A stretch of DNA of 64,000 bases from an uncultured Aquimarina sp. GTDB lineage: Bacteria > Bacteroidota > Bacteroidia > Flavobacteriales > Flavobacteriaceae. The position numbers were made by a program, and so were the translations under genes. Positions 53,434 through 61,192 of this stretch are shown here, one piece after another. Location of the stretch: contig CANMWA010000015.1 in assembly GCA_947501475.1 (NCBI GenBank), positions 62,001 to 126,000 of the forward strand, in the 5' to 3' direction. A model generated the notes under the pieces. It did no database searches and was not told the DNA's origin. It saw nothing but the letters and a program-made list of their open reading frames with translations. Position 1 is the first letter of the stretch. Each line of letters opens with the position of its first letter.

Positions 53434-53895
53434 TACTATAAAATCAGATCAAAAAAATCAAGAGGTGGGTAAATCCCACCTTTTTTATATTAAAATGAAA
53501 GCATAAAAACTTTCCTAAGAGCTAACTACTTGATAATTAAAACGCCTGAGTTTTAAACACCCGTTTCTCAAACCCTTTGTTAAATCTTATTGCAGAGCAT
53601 TCGATCCCAGTATACACCCTAGATGAATATTTTGGAGTGATTACAAAAAAATACCTAGAACTTAAATAATTCAAGAAAATTAGAATCCTATCAACCAATG
53701 GTATCTAATTACATGATAAAAGAAATAATTTTAGATGTACTGTTTGTCAGATAATTAGAGTGTTTTTTGTTTTCTGTTTCATATTAAATACTATAAGAAG
53801 TAAATAAAAAATCCTGTTTTTTGGTGATAAAATACCGATATTTGCATCTGGATTATATGTAACATATGATTCATAAAGTAACTAAATAACAATTT
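53434..53895. other. Intergenic region after the six-cysteine peptide
   Basis: It holds the peptide's terminator (53464-53487) and a 39-codon plus-strand frame at 53550-53669. That frame reads like protein (NPLLNLIAEHSIPVYTLDEY) but has no ATG and may be a remnant of a deleted gene. No further gene is recognised before 53896. Confidence 0.45.
53464..53487 (+). terminator. Terminator of the six-cysteine peptide gene
   Basis: Perfect seven-base stem AGGTGGG/CCCACCT with loop TAAAT and a T-run, 30 bases after the stop, showing that the peptide is its own transcription unit. Confidence 0.85.
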
Positions 53896-54078
53896 ATGGG
53901 AATGAATAAAAATACAGTGTTGGCTTGGGCTACATTTATAATGATATTAGTAGGGCTGGCACTTATCGCATTAGGAGCATTTAGATACAGGGACGTCTCT
54001 GGATATGGTTTTGCAGCTGTTGGTGTTGGTTTTTTTGCAATCGCTTGGGTATTTAATGCTTTAAAAGGAAGAGTATAA
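53896..54078 (+). CDS. Small membrane protein, CAL67264-like family
   Basis: A 60-residue protein with two transmembrane segments (TFIMILVGLALIALGAFRY and GFAAVGVGFFAIAWVFNAL) around a short loop RDVSGY. It ends with a basic tail LKGRV. The composition and the conserved GYGFAAVG pattern fit a small Flavobacteriaceae membrane protein family that I recall as CAL67264. It lies 46 bases before ettA and is probably co-transcribed. Function unknown. A second ATG two codons in (53902) is possible. Confidence 0.65.
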   Translation: MGMNKNTVLAWATFIMILVGLALIALGAFRYRDVSGYGFAAVGVGFFAIAWVFNALKGRV

Positions 54079-54124
54079 TCTTCATTAGTATAGATTCATC
54101 AAATTAAAATAATTTAAAGGGCTT

Positions 54125-55816
54125 ATGTCAGACGATAAAAAGGTTATTTTCTCCATGTCTGGAGTTAGTAAAACGTATAAAAGTGCAAATACTCCCGTAC
54201 TTAAAAATATTTATTTAAGTTTTTTCTATGGAGCCAAAATTGGGATTCTAGGACTTAATGGTTCTGGTAAATCTACATTGTTGAAAATTATAGCTGGAGT
54301 TGATAAAAACTATCAAGGTGATGTTGTGTTTGCTTCTGGGTATACTGTTGGTTTATTAGAACAAGAGCCACAATTAGATCCAGAAAAAACGGTATTAGAA
54401 GTTGTAAAAGAAGGAGTTGCAGAAACTGTTGCTATTTTGGATGAATACAATAAGATCAATGATATGTTTGGTCTAGAAGAGGTGTATAGTGATGCCGACA
54501 AAATGCAGAAGCTTATGGATAAGCAGGCAGCCTTACAAGACCAGATTGATGCTAGCAATGCTTGGGAACTTGATACCAAGCTAGAAATAGCAATGGATGC
54601 GTTAAGAACACCAGATTCTGATAAAAAAATTGGAGTATTATCTGGAGGAGAGAAAAGAAGAGTCGCACTATGTCGTTTATTATTGCAAGAACCAGATGTT
54701 TTATTATTAGATGAGCCAACGAACCATTTGGATGCAGAATCTGTACACTGGCTAGAGCATCATTTGGCACAATACAAAGGAACCGTAATTGCTGTAACGC
54801 ACGATAGATATTTCTTAGATAATGTAGCGGGTTGGATATTAGAATTGGATAGAGGAGAGGGAATACCATGGAAAGGAAATTATTCATCATGGTTAGACCA
54901 AAAATCAAAACGATTAGCACAAGAAAGCAAATCGGCCTCTAAACGTCAGAAAACATTAGAACGAGAGTTAGAATGGGTGCGTCAAGGCGCAAAAGGAAGA
55001 CAAACTAAACAAAAAGCACGTTTAAAGAATTATGATAAATTGATGAGTCAGGATCAGAAACAACTTGATGAAAAACTCGAGATTTATATCCCTAATGGCC
55101 CACGTCTAGGTACTAATGTATTAGAGGCATCTGGCATTAGCAAAGCCTACGGAGATAAACTCCTATATGAAGATCTTAATTTTAAACTTCCTCAAGCAGG
55201 AATTGTAGGGATTATTGGCCCCAATGGAGCAGGTAAAACTACTATCTTTAAAATGATTATGGGAGAAGAAACTCCAGATAAGGGAGAATTTTCTGTTGGA
55301 GAAACAGCCAAAATAGCATACGTAGATCAAGCGCATTCTAATATCGACCCGGATAAATCTATTTGGCAAAACTTCAGTGATGAGCAGGATTTGGTGATGA
55401 TGGGAGGTAAAGAAGTTAATTCTAGAGCATATTTAAGTCGTTTTAATTTTGGCGGAAGCGAACAAAACAAAAAAGTATCTACACTTTCTGGTGGTGAACG
55501 TAACCGCTTGCATCTGGCAATGACTCTAAAAGAAGAAGGTAATGTATTACTTTTAGATGAGCCAACTAATGATCTTGATGTTAATACGTTAAGAGCCTTA
55601 GAAGAAGGTCTTGAAAACTTTGCTGGATGTGCTGTAGTAATTTCTCACGACCGTTGGTTTTTAGATCGTATTTGTACTCATATTCTTGCTTTTGAAGGAG
55701 ATTCACAAGTATATTTCTTTGAAGGTAGTTTCTCTGATTATGAAGAAAATAAAAAGAAACGTTTGGGTGGTGATTTAATGCCAAAACGTATTAAGTATAA
55801 GAAATTAGTGCGATAG
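54125..55816 (+). CDS. ettA: Energy-dependent translational throttle protein EttA (ABC-F)
   Basis: A 563-residue ABC-F ATPase that acts on the ribosome, not a transporter. Two ATPase domains are visible. The first has Walker A GLNGSGKS (residues 43-50), signature LSGGEKRRVALCRLL and Walker B VLLLDEPTNHLDAE. The second has GPNGAGKTTIFKM, LSGGERNRLHLAMTL and VLLLDEPTNDLD. The P-site-interaction linker (RQGAKGRQTKQKARLKNYDK) and the EttA-type toe arm between 90 and 140 fit EttA. Length is normal. It gates elongation according to ATP/ADP state. Confidence 0.92.
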   Translation: MSDDKKVIFSMSGVSKTYKSANTPVLKNIYLSFFYGAKIGILGLNGSGKSTLLKIIAGVDKNYQGDVVFASGYTVGLLEQEPQLDPEKTVLEVVKEGVAETVAILDEYNKINDMFGLEEVYSDADKMQKLMDKQAALQDQIDASNAWELDTKLEIAMDALRTPDSDKKIGVLSGGEKRRVALCRLLLQEPDVLLLDEPTNHLDAESVHWLEHHLAQYKGTVIAVTHDRYFLDNVAGWILELDRGEGIPWKGNYSSWLDQKSKRLAQESKSASKRQKTLERELEWVRQGAKGRQTKQKARLKNYDKLMSQDQKQLDEKLEIYIPNGPRLGTNVLEASGISKAYGDKLLYEDLNFKLPQAGIVGIIGPNGAGKTTIFKMIMGEETPDKGEFSVGETAKIAYVDQAHSNIDPDKSIWQNFSDEQDLVMMGGKEVNSRAYLSRFNFGGSEQNKKVSTLSGGERNRLHLAMTLKEEGNVLLLDEPTNDLDVNTLRALEEGLENFAGCAVVISHDRWFLDRICTHILAFEGDSQVYFFEGSFSDYEENKKKRLGGDLMPKRIKYKKLVR

Positions 55817-55918
55817 AGTATGAGTTGTGAGCTTGCTTTGCTTTGATAGGTTGATGATGCTTGTTTATGAAGTTTGGTTACAAACTCAAAATACTTCGTT
55901 TCTCAAATACAATTAAAA

Positions 55919-56611
55919 ATGCCACTAAGTAATATTAAAGTAATTGCATTTGATGCAGATGACACATTATGGGTTAATGAAACACTCTTTAGGAAGGCTG
56001 AAGAGGAGTTTTGTGATCTTTTAGAAGACCATATGTCCAAAGAAGAGGCTAATACCCTTCTTTTTGATGTAGAAATGAAAAATTTACCTTTGTATGGATA
56101 TGGCATTAAGCCATTTACCTTATCATTAATTGAAGCGGCAATTACCATTTCTAATGGTAATACAACAGTAGATTTAATACAAAAACTTATCGAAAAGGGT
56201 AAACAAATGCTTCAGGAGCCTATCGAGCTTATTGATGGTATTGATAGTACATTAGAACAATTATCTAAGCAATATCGATTAGTAATGGCTACCAAAGGTG
56301 ATTTATTAGACCAAGAACGTAAGTTGATTAAATCTGGTTTAGAAAAATATTTTCACCACATAGAAATTGTATCTGATAAAACAGAAAAACAGTATAGTAA
56401 ATTAGTAAAACACCTTGATATTACCGAAAAAGAATTTCTAATGGTTGGTAATTCACTAAAATCAGATATTCTTCCAGTACTTAATATTGGAGCACATGCA
56501 TTTCATATTCCATTTCATACTACATGGGCCCACGAAATGATTAATGAAGAAATTGATCATCCAAATTTTAGAAGTTTTACAAAAGCAAGTGAATTATTAG
56601 AAGTCTTATAA
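55919..56611 (+). CDS. HAD-superfamily hydrolase
   Basis: A 230-residue phosphatase-like protein. Motif I VIAFDADDTLWVNE (DxD) lies near residues 5-18, with a helical cap behind it (residues ~20-95). Motif II-like MATKGD, motif III Lys in SDKTEKQY and motif IV MVGNSLKSDILPVLNIGA follow. This belongs to the common HAD (haloacid dehalogenase-like, possibly nucleotidase) group. The start is the ATG at 55919; the open frame reaches 55874 with only a TTG. It is followed two bases after its stop by the CAT-like gene. Confidence 0.82.
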   Translation: MPLSNIKVIAFDADDTLWVNETLFRKAEEEFCDLLEDHMSKEEANTLLFDVEMKNLPLYGYGIKPFTLSLIEAAITISNGNTTVDLIQKLIEKGKQMLQEPIELIDGIDSTLEQLSKQYRLVMATKGDLLDQERKLIKSGLEKYFHHIEIVSDKTEKQYSKLVKHLDITEKEFLMVGNSLKSDILPVLNIGAHAFHIPFHTTWAHEMINEEIDHPNFRSFTKASELLEVL

Positions 56612-56613
56612 TA

Positions 56614-57243
56614 ATGAGAACACCTATCGATCTTACCACCTGGAACAGAAAAGAACATTTTGAGTTCTTTGGTAGTTTTGACGAACCTTTTTTTGGTATT
56701 GCAACTACAGTAGATTTTACAAAGGGTTATCAGAAAATTAAAGATTTGGGATACTCTTATTTTTTGTTTTATCTGCATAAGTCATTGTTAGCTGTTAATA
56801 CTATTGATGCATTTAAATATCGTATAGATAATGATCAGGTCTATGTATATGATAAAATTCATGCATCCCCAACTATAGGAAGAGAAGATCATACTTTTGG
56901 TTTTTCATTTATAGAATTTCATGAAGATTTTGAGACTTTTGTCATAGAAGCTCAAAAAGAAATAAATGCAGTAAAAAATAGTACAGGTCTACGACATACA
57001 GATAATGCTAAACGTATAGACACAATACATTACTCATCTATCCCTTGGTATAATTTTACTGGACTTACACATGCTAGACATTTTAAATTCAATGACAGTG
57101 TGCCTAAAATTTCTTTTGGGAAATATACCAAGATAGGAGATACGTTAAATTTACCCATTTCGATTAATGTACACCATGGCATGGCTGATGGGTATCATGT
57201 TGGGTTATATCTCGAAGAGTTTCAGCGATTATTAAACAAATAA
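56614..57243 (+). CDS. Chloramphenicol acetyltransferase-like protein
   Basis: A 209-residue enzyme of the CAT fold. The catalytic motif HHGMADGYHVG near residue 190 is the HHxxxDG of classical (type A) CATs. The N-terminal TPIDLTTWNRKEHFEFFGSF and the middle FSFIEFHEDFETFVIEAQKE also match the family. Such CAT-like genes are common in Flavobacteriaceae and need not confer resistance. It forms a two-gene unit with the HAD gene (two-base gap). The true acyl acceptor is unknown. Confidence 0.82.
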   Translation: MRTPIDLTTWNRKEHFEFFGSFDEPFFGIATTVDFTKGYQKIKDLGYSYFLFYLHKSLLAVNTIDAFKYRIDNDQVYVYDKIHASPTIGREDHTFGFSFIEFHEDFETFVIEAQKEINAVKNSTGLRHTDNAKRIDTIHYSSIPWYNFTGLTHARHFKFNDSVPKISFGKYTKIGDTLNLPISINVHHGMADGYHVGLYLEEFQRLLNK

Positions 57244-57342
57244 CAAATTGATTTTAATAATCTTAAATATTTTTTTAACTTTATTTTAAACCTTTTTGAA
57301 CTGTAATAGTCAAAAGAACATAGTAACATTAAAAACTAAATT

Positions 57343-57789
57343 ATGAAAGCGAATAAAGTTTTAGGAATAGTATTGATTTTTGGAATCACTATGGTAGGAT
57401 ATGCACAAGAGAGAACAGTAAAAGTTGGAGTAAATAAAGATGGAGAGAAAGTTAGATTGGTTAGATCTGAGGATGCACAAGGAAACAAGAAAGCTCAAGC
57501 TACTAAAAAAGATGCTGATGGAAATGTAAAAAAAGCTGTAAAAGCAAATCAGACTGATGGTGATAAATATAGAGCAGCTGGGGTGAATAAGGCAGATGGT
57601 ACCAAAAAAAGAGTAGCGGGAGGTAACAAAGCAAATGGAACCAAGAAACGAGGAGCAGGTGTAAAACAGGCTGATGGTGATAAATATCGTGTAGGAGGAG
57701 TAAATAAACCTGATGGTTCTAAAAAAAGATCAGTAGATGTTCATAAAGCTGATAGTACTAAGAAAAAGAAAAAAAGAAAAAAATCTTAG
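57343..57789 (+). CDS. Secreted basic protein built of 13-residue repeats
   Basis: A 148-residue exported protein (signal VLGIVLIFGITMVGYAQ). The mature part is almost all Lys, Asp, Gly and Val. From residue 69 six units of 13 residues follow one another (NQTDGDKYRAAGV, NKADGTKKRVAGG, NKANGTKKRGAGV, KQADGDKYRVGGV, NKPDGSKKRSVDV, then a degenerate last unit). The end is a Lys cluster (STKKKKKRKKS). No fold is recognised. The high positive charge suggests binding of polyanions such as DNA, polysaccharide or membrane; this is inference. It is a single gene with a terminator. Confidence 0.7.
   Translation: MKANKVLGIVLIFGITMVGYAQERTVKVGVNKDGEKVRLVRSEDAQGNKKAQATKKDADGNVKKAVKANQTDGDKYRAAGVNKADGTKKRVAGGNKANGTKKRGAGVKQADGDKYRVGGVNKPDGSKKRSVDVHKADSTKKKKKRKKS
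57547..57780 (+). repeat. Six tandem 39-bp (13-codon) repeats
   Basis: The coding region of residues 69-146 in the basic secreted protein is a run of 13-codon units. The consensus reads N-K-x-D-G-x-K-x-R-x-x-G-V. The units differ at DNA level, so the array is old or under diversification. Confidence 0.8.
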
Positions 57790-57812
57790 GAAGTAATCAT
57801 TACAGCACATAT

Positions 57813-57848
57813 AAAAATTCTGGAGAACAATAATCTTCAGAATTTTTT
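57813..57848. terminator. Bidirectional terminator
   Basis: A 14-base stem (57813-57826 with 57834-57847, one G-U pair) with A-run and T-run, between the convergent genes ending at 57789 and 57880. Confidence 0.8.
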
Positions 57849-57879
57849 TTAGGATTTTAATTGTGTTTAGCTGGATAAT

Positions 57880-58476
57880 TTATTTAAAAAAATCAAGTTC
57901 TTTGACTTCTCCTATTTCCATATCTTTAAGATAGGTATTACCAACTCTTATACGCACTAATCGCAGTGTAGGGAAACCAACCGCAGAAGTCATTTTACGT
58001 ACCTGGCGAAATTTTCCTTCTTGTAATGTAATAGATACCCAACTTGTAGGGCCGTGTCTATCATCTCGTATTTTTTTTGACCTTTCGGGGAATTTTGGAA
58101 CATTTTCAAGTTTAAAAACCATGCAAGGAGCAGTACCATATTTTTTTCCATCAAAACCTATCTCGACACCTTTTGCTAATTTTTCTATAGCTTCAGTAGT
58201 AATATCTCCGTCTACTTGTGCATAATACTCTTTTTCGATACCACTACTACAGATATGATTACTTGTTTTGCCATCTGTTGTTAATAATAATAACCCTTCG
58301 GATTTTTCATCTAATCTACCAATAGCCATGGTGCCTTCAGGGAAATCGTGTAACTCACCGAGTAATTTTTTTGAATTTTGTTTTTGTCCATTATTTACAA
58401 ACTGACTTAGGTAGCCATAGGGTTTGTACAGGGCAAAATGCTTATGCAACATTTGTTTTTCAGGACTAATTTCCAT
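57880..58476 (-). CDS. RluE-like rRNA pseudouridine synthase
   Basis: A 198-residue enzyme of the RsuA/RluE family that makes pseudouridine in ribosomal RNA. The KPYGYLSQFVNNGQK start element, the catalytic Asp in AIGRLDEKSEGLLLLTTDGK (near residue 59) and GKFRQVRKMTSAVGFPTLRL match the family. There is no N-terminal S4 domain, as in RluE. The start at 58476 could also be at the Met nine residues later. It is monocistronic. Confidence 0.85.
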   Translation of the reverse strand: MEISPEKQMLHKHFALYKPYGYLSQFVNNGQKQNSKKLLGELHDFPEGTMAIGRLDEKSEGLLLLTTDGKTSNHICSSGIEKEYYAQVDGDITTEAIEKLAKGVEIGFDGKKYGTAPCMVFKLENVPKFPERSKKIRDDRHGPTSWVSITLQEGKFRQVRKMTSAVGFPTLRLVRIRVGNTYLKDMEIGEVKELDFFK

Positions 58477-58779
58477 TTAAATTTTATACCAAGTTTTTAT
58501 AGGCGCAAAATTACATATTTACTTTATTTCATAGCAGATCTAATGAATAATGATCAACTTGTAAACCAAAACAGTTTAAAAATTAAAATGGAAGACCTAT
58601 ATTTGCAGAGATTTTAATGGATAATTATAATTCAAGAAGTAAACTATTACCTGTTATTGCAACAGCTATTTAAATTATTAGGTAAACCAATCTCACACAT
58701 TGCCTTTTACTTATCACTCGTTTAGTCTTTCGATTACAATCCATAAAACAAACTGATTTAATAAAATATAAAAGTACGA
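58477..58779. other. Intergenic leader region of the cold-shock-domain gene
   Basis: These 303 bases between divergent genes hold a promoter element at 58598-58605. They also hold an 18-residue ATG frame (58617-58673) inside a probable leader of about 170 bases. No other gene is seen. Confidence 0.4.
58598..58605 (+). promoter_or_regulatory. Putative -7 promoter element with long leader
   Basis: TATATTTG matches TAnnTTTG. If used, the transcript has a leader of about 170 bases before the ATG at 58780, similar in length to leaders of cold-shock genes in other bacteria. Confidence 0.35.
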
Positions 58780-59229
58780 ATGGCAAAATCGCAACAGACG
58801 TTTAGTAAAATTGAGAAAGAGAAGAAAAAGCAAAAAAAGCGAGAGGAAAAACTAAAAAAGAAAGAAGAGCGTAAAGCAAATTCTAATAAAGGAAATGGTT
58901 TGGATAGTATGATCGCTTATGTAGATGAGAATGGGTTTCGTACTGAGACGCCTCCTGATCCAACTAAAAAGAAAAAGATCAAAGCTGAAAATATTGAAAT
59001 AAGCATTCCAAAAAGCGAAAAAGAAGAGTTTGACCCTGTTCGTAAAGGTAAAGTTGCATTTTACAACGATTCAAAAGGGTATGGTTTTATTAACGATGAA
59101 GCGACACAAGAACGTTATTTTGTGCATGTTAATGGTTTAATACAAGAAATTGCTGAAAATGATAAAGTTACCTTTGAACTTGAAAAAGGCCCTAAAGGTC
59201 TGATCGCTGTTCGCGTAAAGAAGGCTTAA
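58780..59229 (+). CDS. Cold-shock-domain protein with charged N-terminal extension
   Basis: A 149-residue RNA/DNA-binding protein. The first ~35 residues are almost all Lys and Glu (EKEKKKQKKREEKLKKKEER) and probably form a charged helix. A linker follows to residue 85. The C-terminal cold-shock domain has RNP1 DSKGYGFIN and RNP2 ERYFVHVNGL. It is a recognised Bacteroidota form, twice the length of plain CspA. It likely acts as an RNA chaperone. It has a very strong terminator and perhaps a long regulatory leader. Confidence 0.88.
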   Translation: MAKSQQTFSKIEKEKKKQKKREEKLKKKEERKANSNKGNGLDSMIAYVDENGFRTETPPDPTKKKKIKAENIEISIPKSEKEEFDPVRKGKVAFYNDSKGYGFINDEATQERYFVHVNGLIQEIAENDKVTFELEKGPKGLIAVRVKKA

Positions 59230-59240
59230 TCGTTCTACAT

Positions 59241-59284
59241 ACAAACACCAAAGCCTGGGAATTTTCCCAGGCTTTGGTGTTTGT
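59241..59284. terminator. Very strong bidirectional terminator
   Basis: A perfect 20-bp inverted repeat (59241-59260 with 59265-59284) with a four-base loop ATTT. It lies between the cold-shock gene and the convergent MBL lipoprotein gene. Confidence 0.85.
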
Positions 59285-59306
59285 AATGGTTTTTTATTGA
59301 ACGTGC

Positions 59307-60104
59307 TTAAATATCGGGATACCAATCCAGTTGTATGACTTCAATAGTAGAGTCTTTTGATACTATTTCTTTGAATTTTGCAACATCGCTTAATCCTTCG
59401 GTTCCTCTGTAATGGTATGGGTAAACTTGTTTTGGCTTAAATTCGAGTACAGCATCTGCGGCACTCTCTACGCTCATAGTATAAGGTAAATTCATACAAA
59501 CAAAAGCTTTATCAATGTATTTTAAGGCTCTCATCTCAGGAATATCTTCGGTATCACCAGAAAAATATAAGCGTTCTTTTCCTAAAGTGATTACATATCC
59601 ATTTCCTCGTCCTTTATTATGAAACTTTAATGCCTCTTCGCGTAAGTTGTACATTGGTATAGCTTCAATAGTGATTCCTTGTATTTCTTTTGTTTCTCCG
59701 TTGTTAATAATAATTAATTGTTCGGTATAACTTGCAGGAAGTTTTTCGGCAACAGCTTGAGGGACTACAATTTCTGCTTTTGAAAGATTAAGACTATCTA
59801 GTGTATCAATATTCATATGATCTCCGTGTATGTCTGTAATCAATACGATATTTGGAAGTTTCTTTCCTGTAAATGCTTTAGGGCCTCCATTAGGATCTAT
59901 GTAAATTATTTTTTGTTTCCATTCTAAAATTGCTGTAGCATGACTTATTGGATCTATGGAGATGTCGCTTTCTATTTTTTTTGAAGCTTCTCCAGGGGTT
60001 TCGTTCTCTGTTTCATTAATGATTTCGGTATCTTCATTTTTTTGCGATTTGCAATTCAGTAAGAGAATACAAATCAGCATAATATGTAGGATATTATACT
60101 TCAT
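59307..60104 (-). CDS. MBL-fold metal-dependent hydrolase lipoprotein
   Basis: A 265-residue exported protein (signal ending CILLLNCKSQKN). The MBL domain opens ISHATAILEWKQKIIYIDPN, has a HxDH-like motif in LITDIHGDHMNIDTL where the first His of HxHxDH is Asp, GDTEDIPEMRALK and a last His in PYHYRG. It resembles the UPF0173/ribonuclease-Z-like groups and a periplasmic relative of the hydrolase at 38603-39283. Substrate unknown. An acidic stretch (ETENETPGEASKKIESD) links the lipid anchor to the domain. Confidence 0.8.
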   Translation of the reverse strand: MKYNILHIMLICILLLNCKSQKNEDTEIINETENETPGEASKKIESDISIDPISHATAILEWKQKIIYIDPNGGPKAFTGKKLPNIVLITDIHGDHMNIDTLDSLNLSKAEIVVPQAVAEKLPASYTEQLIIINNGETKEIQGITIEAIPMYNLREEALKFHNKGRGNGYVITLGKERLYFSGDTEDIPEMRALKYIDKAFVCMNLPYTMSVESAADAVLEFKPKQVYPYHYRGTEGLSDVAKFKEIVSKDSTIEVIQLDWYPDI

Positions 60105-60314
60105 TTTGAGATGATTTTGTGTTTGTATGCAGAAAAGGTAAGAATAATCGGCGAGAATTATAGTACATGAAATGTTAAGGCGAAATTGAAAAATTGATTT
60201 CTACAGCATGATTTTTTATGAATAATAGTATAATATTGCTTGTAATGAATATGTTATTAGATGCGATGTAACAACACTTGTTTGTGGTTGTGTTGTTTTT
60301 GATATACTGTAGAA

Positions 60315-61070
60315 TTAGCTATCTAGCCATAATTTGATAGCCATAACAATGACCATAATAATCAAAAATATTTTTACAAGCCCATCTCCTTTTTTTACAG
60401 CCCATCTGCTTGCAATCCATCCTCCTGAGGCATTTCCAGAAGCAAGAACAATACCGTATAAGTAATCTATTTGTTGATTATAAGCAAAGATGGCTAATGC
60501 CCCAATAGTATAGATAAAAACAACTAATACTTTTACTGCATTAGATTTTACAAGGTTCATGTAGTTTATAGAGGTTAAAGCAAGTAGTATAAAAATTCCT
60601 ACTCCAGCTTGAATAAAACCTCCGTATATACCAATAAAGAAAAAAGCGAGTATAGAGAGCCAGAAATACTTGCCTTGAACTCTTTCTATAAAGTCTTCGA
60701 TGTTTATTTTAGGTTTAAATACCATAAAGAAAACCACTATAACCATCACTATGGCCAAAATTCGATTAAAAGTTTCTCCTTTGATATCTACCGCAATTTG
60801 AGCTCCGATTAAAGAACCAACCAATGCAGATAAACCAAGATATACTCCAAATTTTGTTGGTTTAATACCCTTACTTTTAAAACCTGCAATAGATGTGATG
60901 CTTTGAATAATAATCCCTATGCGATTCGTTCCATTAGCAACAGCGGGAGGTAATCCCATAAAAATCAGCATAGGTAGCGTTAATAAAGAACCACCACCTG
61001 CCATAGTGTTTATAACTCCGGCAACAAAACCAATAATAGCTAAAAGTAATAGAAGTACTATTTCGTTCAT
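60315..61070 (-). CDS. TauE/SafE family sulfite exporter-like membrane protein
   Basis: A 251-residue membrane protein with about eight hydrophobic helices. The TauE/SafE signature GFVAGVINTMAGGGSLLTLP is at residues ~15-34, and the repeated half-motif GIYGGFIQAGVGIFILLAL at ~150. These transporters export sulfite or other organosulfur anions. It is followed, in divergent orientation, by a SulP anion transporter, which suggests a sulfur- or anion-related pair, though no sulfur metabolic gene is in the window. Confidence 0.85.
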   Translation of the reverse strand: MNEIVLLLLLAIIGFVAGVINTMAGGGSLLTLPMLIFMGLPPAVANGTNRIGIIIQSITSIAGFKSKGIKPTKFGVYLGLSALVGSLIGAQIAVDIKGETFNRILAIVMVIVVFFMVFKPKINIEDFIERVQGKYFWLSILAFFFIGIYGGFIQAGVGIFILLALTSINYMNLVKSNAVKVLVVFIYTIGALAIFAYNQQIDYLYGIVLASGNASGGWIASRWAVKKGDGLVKIFLIIMVIVMAIKLWLDS

Positions 61071-61192
61071 TGAATATTATTAGAAAAAATATGTATTCAA
61101 AAGTAACTAAATCATTGAAAATGATGTATCATTTAGAAATTCTTTTGGCATAAATTACCAACTGTTGTAGATTTACCTAGTAAAACTAAAAA

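Noticed and set aside
54552..54920. 122-codon frame antisense to ettA
   Set aside because: Overlaps the first ATPase domain of ettA, whose motifs are intact.
54125..55816. ABC exporter for the six-cysteine peptide
   Set aside because: The protein has two ATPase domains and no membrane segment or C39 peptidase; it is the ribosome factor EttA.
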